This document shows positions 5,886 to 12,361 of a DNA stretch of 12,361 nucleotides, in pieces. Positions within the stretch are counted from its first letter, which is position 1, and each line of letters opens with the position of its first letter. The position numbers and the translations under genes are program-made. The DNA comes from Legionellaceae bacterium. GTDB lineage: Bacteria; Pseudomonadota; Gammaproteobacteria; Legionellales; Legionellaceae. The stretch spans positions 1-12,361 of the forward strand of contig CANISA010000017.1 of the NCBI GenBank assembly GCA_947470005.1, given 5' to 3'. Below the pieces are notes generated by a model. The model had not been told where the DNA came from and did no database searches. It was given only the letters and a program-made list of their open reading frames with translations.

Positions 5886-6428
5886 ATGTCAAGAGTTGCA
5901 AAAGCCCCCGTTACATTGCCTTCAAACGTTCAGTTGACGATTGAGAATGGGGTCGTTACGGTAAAAGGCCCGAAAGGAAGTTTGACGCATCAGTGTCATC
6001 GTTTGGTTTCTGTCAGCAAATCAGAAACGAATGAAAACCAGGTTACGTTTAAGCCTGCCTCTATTGATCCTATGGCGTGGGCACAGGCGGGAACAGCTCG
6101 TGCATTGATTAATAACATGGTTCATGGTGTGGCGCATGGCTTCAGCCGTACGTTGGAACTTGTGGGCGTTGGCTATCGAGCACAAGCCAAGGACAAAACT
6201 GTATCGCTCTCTTTGGGATTTTCACATCCCATTGAATACCTACTTCCCGAAGGGATTGTTGCGGAGACCCCAAACGTCACGACAATTATTCTGACAGGGA
6301 TTGATAAGCAACGCGTTGGCCAAGTTGCTTCTGAAATAAGAGCGTTTAGACCACCAGAGCCTTACAAGGGTAAAGGGGTTAAGTATGCGGGCGAAGTGAT
6401 TGTGCGCAAAGAAGCTAAAAAGAAATAA
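5886..6428 (+). CDS. rplF: 50S ribosomal protein L6
   Basis: L6 has two similar domains and lies near the factor-binding site between the L7/L12 stalk base and the sarcin-ricin loop. The 180-residue product (E. coli 177) starts MSRVAKAPVTLPSNVQLTIENGVVTVKGPKGSL, the first domain. The second domain carries ELVGVGYRAQAKDKTVSLSLGFSHPIEYLLPEGI and the signature PPEPYKGKGVKYAGEVIVRKEAKKK. GAGGATTA at about 5876-5883 lies directly before ATG 5886, at close spacing. An acidic/polar stretch KSETNENQ near residues 46-53 is the only variable part. Confidence 0.97.
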   Translation: MSRVAKAPVTLPSNVQLTIENGVVTVKGPKGSLTHQCHRLVSVSKSETNENQVTFKPASIDPMAWAQAGTARALINNMVHGVAHGFSRTLELVGVGYRAQAKDKTVSLSLGFSHPIEYLLPEGIVAETPNVTTIILTGIDKQRVGQVASEIRAFRPPEPYKGKGVKYAGEVIVRKEAKKK

Positions 6429-6438
6429 GGTGTGAATG

Positions 6439-6795
6439 ATGACGAAGCAGCAAGCTCGAACCCGACGTGGGTTGAAAACAAAAGTAGTGATTCGCCAATC
6501 GAATCGACCACGATTGGTCGTTCATAGAAGTGGATCTCATATTTATTCTCAAATTCTTGTTCGTGGGGAAAAAGGCGATCGCGTGCTCGTTTCCTGCTCC
6601 ACCATGGATAAAGCGCTTCGACTCACACTGCAAGGAAACAAATGTGAGCAAGCATATGAAGTTGGTCAATTGCTTGCGCTGCGTGCGAAAGAACAACAGG
6701 TGATTGATGTGGCATTTGATCGAGCCGGATATAAATACCATGGGCGAGTGAAAGCCTTGGCTAATGGGGCCCGTGAAGCTGGTTTGAATTTTTAA
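6439..6795 (+). CDS. rplR: 50S ribosomal protein L18
   Basis: L18 binds 5S rRNA and, with L5, anchors it to the 50S subunit. The product is 118 residues from ATG 6439 (E. coli 117). Two adjacent ATG codons, 6436 and 6439, are in frame. The second is chosen because AAGGTG at 6427-6432 is then six bases upstream instead of three, and MTKQQARTRRG lines up with E. coli MDKKSARIRR. The core RPRLVVHRSGSHIYSQI, the LVSCSTMDKAL segment and the ending DVAFDRAGYKYHGRVKALANGAREAGLNF are diagnostic. It begins ten bases after rplF. Confidence 0.96.
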   Translation: MTKQQARTRRGLKTKVVIRQSNRPRLVVHRSGSHIYSQILVRGEKGDRVLVSCSTMDKALRLTLQGNKCEQAYEVGQLLALRAKEQQVIDVAFDRAGYKYHGRVKALANGAREAGLNF

Positions 6796-6804
6796 GGAAC
6801 AGTT

Positions 6805-7311
6805 ATGGCATTTGATGACTCAGCAAAAACAGATGGCTATCAAGAAAAGCTGGTCTCTGTTACACGTACAGCAAAAGTAGTTAAAGGTGGACGTGTATTT
6901 GGATTCGCGGTTCTGGTTGTTGTCGGCGATGGCAAGGGCAAAATTGGCTTTGGCCGAGGAAAAGCACGTGAGGTACCTATTGCTATTCAAAAGGCAATGG
7001 ATCAAGCGCGAAAAAACATGGTCTATGTTTCTTTGGCCGGCAAGACAATTCATCATGAGATCACTTGGAATTATGGTGCATCTAAGGTGTTTATGAAGCC
7101 AGCTCGAGAAGGAACGGGAATTATCGCAGGTGGTGCGATGCGTGCAGTACTTGAAGTACTTGGTGTTCAAAATATTTTAGCCAAAAGCATTGGCTCTACG
7201 AATCCAAGTAATATTGTACGTGCGACCGTTGGTGCATTGATGAACATCGGCACCCCAGACTACGTGGCAGCTAAGCGCGGTAAGTCAGTAGCAGAAGTCA
7301 TGGCGGGATGA
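6805..7311 (+). CDS. rpsE: 30S ribosomal protein S5
   Basis: S5 contributes to decoding fidelity at the mRNA entry side, next to S3 and S4. The 168-residue product has an N-terminal double-stranded-RNA-binding-like fold with VSVTRTAKVVKGGRVFGFAVLVVVGDGKGKIGFGRGKAREVP, where spectinomycin-resistance changes occur in other bacteria (VKGGR loop, here wild-type-like). The C-terminal domain has PAREGTGIIAGGAMRAVLEVLGV, LAKSIGSTNPSNIVRAT and VAAKRGKSVAEV. AAGGAA at about 6794-6799 is the ribosome binding site for ATG 6805. Only one base separates its stop from the rpmD ATG. Confidence 0.97.
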   Translation: MAFDDSAKTDGYQEKLVSVTRTAKVVKGGRVFGFAVLVVVGDGKGKIGFGRGKAREVPIAIQKAMDQARKNMVYVSLAGKTIHHEITWNYGASKVFMKPAREGTGIIAGGAMRAVLEVLGVQNILAKSIGSTNPSNIVRATVGALMNIGTPDYVAAKRGKSVAEVMAG

Positions 7312-7312
7312 T

Positions 7313-7498
7313 ATGGAAAAGAAAATTAAAATTACATTGGTAAAAAGCCTGATTGGTCGTTTACCTAAGCACGTTCTGATTGCTAACCAGTTGGGATTAA
7401 GAAAAATTAATCGTAGCGTCGTTCATCACGATATTCCTTCAATTCGAGGATTGGTTAATGTGATTGAATATATGTTAAGCGTTGAGGAGTGTGTTTAA
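7313..7498 (+). CDS. rpmD: 50S ribosomal protein L30
   Basis: L30 is a small ferredoxin-like-fold protein of the 50S subunit that is absent from some bacterial lineages. The 61-residue product contains KIKITLVKSLIGRLPKHVLIANQLGLRKINRSVVHHDIPSIRGLVNVIEYMLSV, a clear family match over its whole length. It starts one base after the rpsE stop, with GGCGGGATG overlapping the end of rpsE as the probable binding region. The TAA stop shares a base with the rplO start (TAATG), which suggests coupled translation. Confidence 0.96.
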   Translation: MEKKIKITLVKSLIGRLPKHVLIANQLGLRKINRSVVHHDIPSIRGLVNVIEYMLSVEECV

Positions 7499-7932
7499 TG
7501 AATCTCAATACATTATCTCCTGCACCTGGATCAAAAAGCAGCCCTAAGCGTGTAGGCCGTGGCATTGGTTCAGGTTTGGGAAAAACAAGCGGCAGAGGCC
7601 ATAAAGGTCAAAAAGCTCGTTCAGGTGGTTTTCATAAGATTAATTTTGAAGGCGGCCAGATGCCAATTCAGCGTCGACTACCTAAGATGGGCTTTAACTC
7701 ACGTTTAGCTCGTGTTACAGACGAAGTTAATTTGAATGAGATTTCGGCTCTTGACGCTTCGATCATCGATCTTGATGTGTTGAAGGCGGCTGGGTTGGTC
7801 AATAAATCAATCATAGCGGTCAAAGTGATCCTATCTGGTGAGTTGACACGAGCAGTAAACATTAAAGGCCTCCGTGTGACTCAAGGTGCACGAAAAGTCA
7901 TCGAAGAATTGGGTGGCAGCATAGAAGCGTGA
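7498..7932 (+). CDS. rplO: 50S ribosomal protein L15
   Basis: L15 is a late-assembly protein with a long basic N-terminal extension into 23S rRNA. From ATG 7498 the product is 144 residues (E. coli 144). It begins MNLNTLSPAPGSKSSPKRVGRGIGSGLGKTSGRGHKGQKARSGG, matching E. coli MRLNTLSP. An upstream in-frame GTG at 7489 would add three residues but sits beside the GAGGAG binding site at about 7484-7489, so ATG 7498 is chosen. The EGGQMPIQRRLPKMGF motif and the C-terminal GLRVTQGARKVIEELGG complete the family pattern. Its TGA overlaps the secY ATG by one base. Confidence 0.97.
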   Translation: MNLNTLSPAPGSKSSPKRVGRGIGSGLGKTSGRGHKGQKARSGGFHKINFEGGQMPIQRRLPKMGFNSRLARVTDEVNLNEISALDASIIDLDVLKAAGLVNKSIIAVKVILSGELTRAVNIKGLRVTQGARKVIEELGGSIEA

Positions 7933-9263
7933 TGATGAAAAATCAGAAGCGGCAAACAAAGCAGTCCACAGGTGGCTTGGCTGAACTTAAAGTCAGGCTT
8001 TGGTTTGTGCTGGTTGGTATTCTAATTTACCGATTGGGCGCACACATTCCGGTTCCAGGGCTTGATCCGCAGCGACTTGCTGATTTTTTCTCGGAACAGC
8101 AAAATACCATCTTTGGACTGTTTAATATGTTCTCGGGTGGTGCTCTCTCGCGAGTGACCGTATTTGCGATTGGGATTATGCCGTATATCACCGCATCCAT
8201 CATGACGCAGCTTTTTTCAATGGTACTACCATCGTTAGAGCAGCTTAAGAAAGAGGGTGAAGCCGGTCGACGTAAGATTAATCAGTACACACGATACTTG
8301 ACATTGTTGCTTTCTGTTTTTCAATCGTTAGGGATGGCGCGCTGGTTAGCTGGTCAGCACATTGCTTTATATGCTGATGTTTCGTTTTATGTGACGGCAG
8401 TATTGACTCTGGTGACGGGCACCATGTTCCTGATGTGGCTTGGTGAGCAAATGACTGAGAAAGGCGTAGGGAATGGTATTTCCCTCATTATTTTTTCAGG
8501 TATTGTGTCGAGTATGCCCAACGCGATAGCCTCTGTTCTACAACAGGTGAAGGAAGGCCAAATGCAAGTATTAACCTTGCTTCTGGTAACGGTAATTGTC
8601 ATTTCAGTTACTGGTTTTGTTGTATTTATGGAGCGTGGTCAGCGTCGTATTCGTGTTAATTATGCACAAAGGACGCAAGGTCGAAAGGTGTATGCAGCTC
8701 AGACGAGTCATTTGCCGTTAAAAATTAATATGGCTGGTGTTATTCCTCCTATTTTTGCGTCCAGTATCATCTTGTTGCCGGCAACTGTCGCGCAATTCTT
8801 TGGTCGTGGAAAGGGCATGGATTGGCTAGCGGATATTGGTATGGCGTTGTCACCAGGTCAGCCTTTGTATTTGATTGTGTATGCGGCGGCGATTTTGTTT
8901 TTTGCTTTTTTCTACACGGCACTTGTGTTTAATCCCAAGGATACAGCTGAGAATTTGAAAAAATCAGCGGCTTATATTCCTGGTATTCGGCCTGGGGAAC
9001 AGACTTCTCGATACATTGATGGAGTCATGACGCGACTGACCTTAGTTGGTGCACTTTACTTGGTTTTGGTCTGCTTGTTGCCGCAGATTTTGATGTATAC
9101 CTGGCATGTGCCTTTTTACTTTGGCGGAACATCGTTGTTGATTATCGTTGTCGTTATTATGGATTTTGTCGCGCAAGTGCAAGCTCATTTGATGGCTCAA
9201 CAGTATGATTCTCTAATGAAAAAAGCTAATTTTAAAGGGACCAAGTTGCCGGGCCTGTTATGA
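7932..9263 (+). CDS. secY: SecY, channel subunit of the Sec protein translocase
   Basis: SecY forms the membrane pore through which SecA- or ribosome-driven polypeptides cross or enter the inner membrane, together with SecE and SecG. The 443-residue product equals the E. coli length and has ten evident hydrophobic segments, the first at about 23-36 (VLVGILIYRLGAHIPVPG). The plug region follows with FNMFSGGALSRVTVFAIGIMPYITASI at about 64-90. The cytoplasmic loop MERGQRRIRVNYAQR lies near 233-247, and the loop NPKDTAENLKKSAAYIPGIRPGEQT has Arg353 at the position of E. coli Arg357. Possible starts are GTG 7929, ATG 7932 and ATG 7935; 7932 is chosen because it overlaps the rplO stop (TGATG). The binding site is weak, so coupling to rplO is likely. 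Confidence 0.96.
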   Translation: MMKNQKRQTKQSTGGLAELKVRLWFVLVGILIYRLGAHIPVPGLDPQRLADFFSEQQNTIFGLFNMFSGGALSRVTVFAIGIMPYITASIMTQLFSMVLPSLEQLKKEGEAGRRKINQYTRYLTLLLSVFQSLGMARWLAGQHIALYADVSFYVTAVLTLVTGTMFLMWLGEQMTEKGVGNGISLIIFSGIVSSMPNAIASVLQQVKEGQMQVLTLLLVTVIVISVTGFVVFMERGQRRIRVNYAQRTQGRKVYAAQTSHLPLKINMAGVIPPIFASSIILLPATVAQFFGRGKGMDWLADIGMALSPGQPLYLIVYAAAILFFAFFYTALVFNPKDTAENLKKSAAYIPGIRPGEQTSRYIDGVMTRLTLVGALYLVLVCLLPQILMYTWHVPFYFGGTSLLIIVVVIMDFVAQVQAHLMAQQYDSLMKKANFKGTKLPGLL

Positions 9264-9282
9264 TTGTTATTGGAGTAAGTCA

Positions 9283-9396
9283 ATGAAAGTAAGAGCATCA
9301 GTAAAGCGCATCTGTCGCAATTGTAAAGTGGTCAAGCGTAGCAGGACCGTCCGTGTAATATGCAGTGATGGACGGCATAAACAAAGGCAAGGTTAA
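9283..9396 (+). CDS. rpmJ: 50S ribosomal protein L36 (zinc-binding form)
   Basis: L36 is the smallest bacterial ribosomal protein and binds 23S rRNA near the base of the L7/L12 stalk. The 37-codon frame encodes MKVRASVKRICRNCKVVKR and ends CSDGRHKQRQG, the family consensus. The zinc ligands Cys11, Cys14, Cys27 and His32 are all present, so this is the zinc-binding form and not the cysteine-less type. TGGAG at about 9271-9275 is the ribosome binding site for ATG 9283, 19 bases after secY. It is the last gene of the spc operon, as in E. coli. Confidence 0.96.
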   Translation: MKVRASVKRICRNCKVVKRSRTVRVICSDGRHKQRQG

Positions 9397-9399
9397 TTG

Positions 9400-9429
9400 T
9401 TGCTTGATTTTCAGGTGTGATCCTAGTAT
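9400..9429 (+). promoter_or_regulatory. Candidate alpha operon promoter
   Basis: The 91-base gap between rpmJ and rpsM holds TTGCTT at 9400-9405 and TAGTAT at 9424-9429, with 18 bases between them. Both hexamers match the sigma-70 consensus at four of six positions. TTGATT at 9404-9409 is an alternative -35 but would leave only 14 bases. Transcription would start near 9436 and give a leader of about 50 bases before rpsM. The E. coli alpha promoter occupies the same gap. The call rests on modest hexamers plus position. Confidence 0.5.
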
Positions 9430-9435
9430 CCTTCT

Positions 9436-9487
9436 GTCCCTTTCAGGTAGAGATAGATACAGGGTTAAATAACGTTCGGAGAAATGA
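9436..9487 (+). promoter_or_regulatory. Alpha operon leader, possible S4 translational control site
   Basis: In E. coli S4 represses the alpha operon by binding a pseudoknot that covers the rpsM ribosome binding site. The corresponding leader here runs from the probable start point to the rpsM ATG. CCCT at 9438-9441 can pair with AGGG at 9461-9464, or CTGT at 9434-9437 with ACAG at 9459-9462; these pairings exclude each other. GGAG at 9478-9481 is the binding site, six bases before ATG 9488. I could not build a convincing E. coli-like pseudoknot by eye, so the regulatory role is inferred from location. Confidence 0.3.
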
Positions 9488-9844
9488 ATGGCACGTATAG
9501 CAGGTGTGAATATTGTCGATCACAAGCATGTGGTGATTGCACTGACCTCAATCTACGGTATTGGAAGATCAACCTCATTGAAATTATGTCAACAGGTTGG
9601 TATTAACCCGGCAACTAAGGTTGCTTTATTGACGGATCCAGAGCTTGAGACGTTACGCACAGAAATTGCGAAAATGACTGTGGAAGGGGATTTGCGTCGT
9701 TCTGTCACGATGAATATAAAGCGACTGATGGATCTTGGGTGCTATCGAGGTTTACGTCACCGTCGAGGGCTGCCTTTACGCGGTCAACGTACGAAGACGA
9801 ATGCCAGAACGCGAAAAGGTCGTCGCAAGGGCAGCAATGTTTGA
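9488..9844 (+). CDS. rpsM: 30S ribosomal protein S13
   Basis: S13 lies in the small-subunit head and makes inter-subunit bridges with L5 and the 23S A-site finger; its C-terminal tail reaches P-site tRNA. The 118-residue product has the E. coli length and begins MARIAGVNIVDHKHVVIALTSIYGIGR, a helix-hairpin-helix region. The C-terminal part DLGCYRGLRHRRGLPLRGQRTKTNARTRKG is essentially invariant in the family. An out-of-frame ATG lies four bases upstream at 9484, but only two bases from the GGAG binding site, so it should not compete well. First gene of the alpha operon. Confidence 0.97.
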   Translation: MARIAGVNIVDHKHVVIALTSIYGIGRSTSLKLCQQVGINPATKVALLTDPELETLRTEIAKMTVEGDLRRSVTMNIKRLMDLGCYRGLRHRRGLPLRGQRTKTNARTRKGRRKGSNV

Positions 9845-9865
9845 TTTTTCATGTAGGAAAATAAG

Positions 9866-10264
9866 ATGGCTATAAGCAAGGCAAAGCAGCAAAAAGTTCG
9901 TAAAAAAGTTAAACGTGTGGTTTTGGATGGAATCGTCCACGTACACGCATCGTTTAACAACACGATCGTTACGTTTACCGACCGCCAGGGCAATGCCCTG
10001 TGTTGGGCAACCTCGGGTGGCTCAGGTTTTCGCGGCTCGCGTAAAAGTACCCCGTATGCGGCACAGATTGCTACTGAGCGTGCTGCAGCAGTTGCAAAAG
10101 AGTATGGCATGAAGTCTGTGGCTGTTTTCATTCATGGGCCTGGGCCAGGTCGCGAATCAACCATTCGAGAATTGATTTCGCAAGACTTTAAAATTGTAGA
10201 GATAACCGATGTCACCGGTATCCCTCATAATGGTTGCAAGCCGCCTAAAAAGCGTCGCGTATAA
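9866..10264 (+). CDS. rpsK: 30S ribosomal protein S11
   Basis: S11 forms part of the small-subunit platform near the mRNA exit and E site. The 132-residue product (E. coli 129) has a basic N-terminus of unusual sequence (MAISKAKQQKVRKKVKR), then the conserved HVHASFNNTIVTFTDRQGNAL. RGSRKSTPYAAQIA, GPGPGRESTIREL and ITDVTGIPHNGCKPPKKRRV follow. The PHNG turn is the site of isoaspartate formation in E. coli S11. A cysteine replaces the usual glycine in NALCWAT. AGGAAAATAAG just before ATG 9866 provides the ribosome binding site. Confidence 0.97.
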   Translation: MAISKAKQQKVRKKVKRVVLDGIVHVHASFNNTIVTFTDRQGNALCWATSGGSGFRGSRKSTPYAAQIATERAAAVAKEYGMKSVAVFIHGPGPGRESTIRELISQDFKIVEITDVTGIPHNGCKPPKKRRV

Positions 10265-10280
10265 GATTCAGGAGTATTCA

Positions 10281-10904
10281 ATGGCTAGATATCTTGGTCC
10301 AAAATGTAAGCTTTCACGTCGAGAAGGCACAGACTTGCTATTAAAGAGCGGTGTGCGTGATCATAAGTCAAAATGCAAGTCTGAAAAACAACCAGGGCAG
10401 CATGGCGATAAACGTCCACGGTTGAGTGACTATGGTCTTCAACTGCGCGAAAAGCAAAAGATTAGACGGTTGTATGGTGTGCTGGAAAAGCAATTTCGTA
10501 ATTATTATGCAATGGCTGCCAGGCAACGGGGTGCTACAGGTGAGAACCTAGTCACACTGTTGGAGCGTCGTTTAGATAACGTCGTTTACCGAATGGGCTT
10601 TGCGAGCACTCGCGCAGAGGCACGTCAGTTGGTTTCACATAAGTCGATTTTGGTCAATGAGAAATTGGTCAATATTCCGTCTTATCTGGTCAGCCCTGGC
10701 GACCAAATATCGGTTCGACAAAAAGCTAAAACGCAGGGACGTGTGGTTGCCGCAGTTGCGTTGTCTGAGCAACGAAGTTCTTGTGATTGGCTCACGGTTG
10801 ATTCTCCTGCATTTAAAGGAACCTTATCGACCTTGCCAACCTTAGAGGATTTATCCGGTTATTTTAACGTTAACTTGGTGGTAGAACTTTACTCTAAGAA
10901 TTAA
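10281..10904 (+). CDS. rpsD: 30S ribosomal protein S4
   Basis: S4 nucleates 30S assembly by binding the 16S 5' domain, affects decoding fidelity, and in E. coli represses the alpha operon. From ATG 10281 the product is 207 residues (E. coli 206), beginning MARYLGPKCKLSRREGTDLLLKSGVR; CAGGAG at about 10269-10274 supports this start. A longer open frame upstream runs through rpsK and has no family similarity. The S4 RNA-binding domain shows RLDNVVYRMGFASTRAEARQLVSHKSILVNEKLVNIPSYLVSPGDQISVR, and the end is VVELYSKN. Cys9 and Cys32 occur in the N-terminal region where Thermus-type S4 holds zinc through four cysteines; two are missing, so zinc binding is unlikely. Confidence 0.97.
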   Translation: MARYLGPKCKLSRREGTDLLLKSGVRDHKSKCKSEKQPGQHGDKRPRLSDYGLQLREKQKIRRLYGVLEKQFRNYYAMAARQRGATGENLVTLLERRLDNVVYRMGFASTRAEARQLVSHKSILVNEKLVNIPSYLVSPGDQISVRQKAKTQGRVVAAVALSEQRSSCDWLTVDSPAFKGTLSTLPTLEDLSGYFNVNLVVELYSKN

Positions 10905-10921
10905 GATTGGAGCATAGCTCA

Positions 10922-11914
10922 ATGTATACTGATATTAATGAAATGCTTACGCCTAAAGTTCTCAAAGTGCAGTTTGATGCTCCGAATCACAGTCGTATTG
11001 TGCTTGAGCCTCTTGAGCGCGGATTTGGCCATACACTCGGCAATGCATTGCGACGAATCTTGATTTCTTCGATGCCAGGAGCTGCCGTTACGGAGGTCGT
11101 GATCGAAGGAGTTTTGCATGAGTACAGCACGATAGAAGGTGTTGAAGAAGACGTAGTCAATATTTTGTTGAACCTGAAAGACGTTGCGATTCGGATGTCA
11201 GTAGGCCAAACTGCAACGTTGACGCTTAAGAAAGAAGGCCCTTGCCAAGTAACCGCAGGTGACCTTCAACTGACTCATGGCGTTGAACTGTTAAATCCTG
11301 AATTGATTATTGCCAATCTAAACGACCATGGTAAATTGGCCATGACCTTGACGGTTGAAAAGGGAATCGGCTTTCACTCAACAGACACCTTTGTTCGTCT
11401 ATTGGATGATGAGGTTCTGCAAAAATCAGTGGGTAAATTGAAAATTGATAACACATTCTCACCCGTGAAAAAAGTGACTTATTCTGTTGAGAACACACGT
11501 GTTGAGAATCGAACTGATTTGGATAAACTGACCATTGAGTTGCAGACTAACGGAACGATAGATCCTGAAGAGGCCATTCGTATTTCTGCGAGTATCCTGC
11601 AGCGGCAATTGCATGCGTTTGTGGACATGAAGTTTGAGGAATCTCTCGCGGACAGCAAAGAGGCTCATGCATTTGATCCTGTGTTGATGCGTCCTGTGGA
11701 TGATCTTGAATTAACGGTCCGTTCAGCAAATTGCTTGAAAGCAGAAAACATTTTCTTCATTGGAGATTTAGTTCAAAAATCTGAAAATGAATTGTTAAAA
11801 ACGCCGAACTTGGGCAAAAAATCGCTCACGGAGATTAAAGACGTGTTAGCAGCACGCTCCTTGTCATTAGGCGTAAAACTTGAGAATTGGCCGCCTGAAA
11901 ACCTCGGCGAGTAA
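10922..11914 (+). CDS. rpoA: DNA-directed RNA polymerase alpha subunit
   Basis: The alpha subunit dimerises to start RNA polymerase assembly and contacts UP elements and activators through its C-terminal domain. From ATG 10922 the product is 330 residues (E. coli 329), beginning MYTDINEMLTPKVLKVQF. GGAG at 10909-10912 is nine bases upstream, and an in-frame TTG at 10907 is rejected because it overlaps that site. The N-terminal domain has LEPLERGFGHTLGNALRRILISSMPG with Arg45, and NRTDLDKL...TNGTIDPEEAI. The C-terminal domain has VRSANCLKAENI with Arg267, Asn270 and Cys271, and LGKKSLTEIKDVL with Gly298, Lys300, Ser301 and Glu304; all are the E. coli DNA-contact residues shifted by two. Residues 235-250 form the usual flexible linker. 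Confidence 0.97.
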   Translation: MYTDINEMLTPKVLKVQFDAPNHSRIVLEPLERGFGHTLGNALRRILISSMPGAAVTEVVIEGVLHEYSTIEGVEEDVVNILLNLKDVAIRMSVGQTATLTLKKEGPCQVTAGDLQLTHGVELLNPELIIANLNDHGKLAMTLTVEKGIGFHSTDTFVRLLDDEVLQKSVGKLKIDNTFSPVKKVTYSVENTRVENRTDLDKLTIELQTNGTIDPEEAIRISASILQRQLHAFVDMKFEESLADSKEAHAFDPVLMRPVDDLELTVRSANCLKAENIFFIGDLVQKSENELLKTPNLGKKSLTEIKDVLAARSLSLGVKLENWPPENLGE

Positions 11915-11932
11915 TAGTTAGGAGTCTTTGTT

Positions 11933-12319
11933 ATGCGTCATCGCAATATAGGTCGTCATTTTAGTCGAACAAGCAGTCACCGAAAAGCCATGTTTTCTAA
12001 CATGTGCTGTTCTTTGATTGAACATGAGCTCATCAAAACCACGCTGCCTAAAGCAAAAGAGTTGCGTCGTTACATTGAGCCATTAATTACCGTGAGTAAG
12101 GCCGATTCTGTCGCAAGTCGTCGTCATGTATTTGATAGGTTGCGTTCAAAAGATGCAGTCGGTAAACTATTCACAACACTTGGCCCTCGTTATGTTGAGC
12201 GTCCAGGTGGCTATGTGCGTGTATTGAAGTGTGGGTTTCGACCTGGCGACAATGCACCGATGGCAATTGTTGAGTTGGTCGACCGTCCTGTTGCTTCTGA
12301 TGATGCTGACGAAGAGTAA
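11933..12319 (+). CDS. rplQ: 50S ribosomal protein L17
   Basis: L17 is a bacterial-specific protein near the tunnel exit on the 50S back. The 128-residue product (E. coli 127) starts MRHRNIGRHFSRTSSHRKAMFSNM and contains the family signature IKTTLPKAKELRRYIEPLIT. VLKCGFRPGDNAPMAIVELVDR and an acidic end (DDADEE) follow. Adjacent cysteines at 25-26 replace the Ala-Gly of E. coli. TAGGAG at about 11917-11922 is the ribosome binding site. It is the usual last gene of the alpha operon; no clear terminator is seen in the 42 bases that remain in the window. Confidence 0.97.
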   Translation: MRHRNIGRHFSRTSSHRKAMFSNMCCSLIEHELIKTTLPKAKELRRYIEPLITVSKADSVASRRHVFDRLRSKDAVGKLFTTLGPRYVERPGGYVRVLKCGFRPGDNAPMAIVELVDRPVASDDADEE

Positions 12320-12361
12320 TTTCTGAGGTGCCGATAAGATCAGTCTTTTGAATCTGAACAA

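Noticed and set aside
9264..9487. Missing adk, map or infA between secY and rpmJ
   Set aside because: Their absence is the normal arrangement in Gammaproteobacteria such as E. coli, so no deletion needs to be invoked.
10209..10280. N-terminal extension of S4 from an upstream start overlapping rpsK
   Set aside because: The extra residues are rpsK read in another frame. ATG 10281 has a good binding site and the canonical MARYLGPK start.
12320..12361. Possible alpha operon terminator (CTGA at 12323-12326 with TCAG at 12340-12343, followed by TCTTTT)
   Set aside because: The stem is only four pairs with a 13-base loop and an interrupted T-run, and the window ends before a better structure could be seen.
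1..12361. A hidden novel system, mobile element, CRISPR array or cargo gene
   Set aside because: Virtually every base is accounted for by conserved, co-directional housekeeping genes with short gaps. No repeats, integrase-like genes or unexplained frames of useful length were seen.

Overview
This window is a bacterial ribosomal-protein supercluster on the + strand. It holds the distal part of the S10 operon, the whole spc operon and the whole alpha operon. Base composition is mid-AT. The gene order rplD-W-B-rpsS-rplV-rpsC-rplP-rpmC-rpsQ | rplN-X-E-rpsN-rpsH-rplF-R-rpsE-rpmD-rplO-secY-rpmJ | rpsM-K-D-rpoA-rplQ is the Escherichia coli order. There is no adk, map or infA between secY and rpmJ. 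The proteins align closely with their E. coli counterparts as I remember them, so the source is most likely a gammaproteobacterium. The AT-leaning codon use and the zinc-type L36 could suit a Legionellales/Coxiellaceae-like lineage, but I cannot fix the family from this sequence.

Layout. Positions 1-3775 hold the S10-operon remainder: the 3' part of rplD, then rplW to rpsQ. The start of that operon and its L4-responsive leader lie outside the window. Positions 3776-3864 are the S10/spc junction, where an extended -10 promoter sits inside a small terminator-like hairpin. Positions 3865-9396 are the spc operon, ending with secY and a 37-codon rpmJ. Positions 9397-9487 are the spc/alpha junction, with a plausible promoter and the position of the S4-controlled leader. 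Positions 9488-12319 are the alpha operon. The last 42 bases hold no gene and no convincing terminator. There is no gene-free stretch over 300 bases.

Function. The genes encode 23 ribosomal proteins (13 plus S-numbered partners across both subunits), the SecY translocon channel and the RNA polymerase alpha subunit, packed with very short gaps or start/stop overlaps. No mobile elements, tRNAs, CRISPR arrays, pseudogenes or foreign cargo were seen.

I found no previously undescribed system. The points worth a second look are small ones: a long-form S14 that keeps a complete four-cysteine zinc knuckle, the spc promoter nested in a hairpin, a composition break inside rplD, the apparent loss of the E. 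coli-like S8 operator stem at the start of rplE, and an 11-base rpmC/rpsQ overlap.
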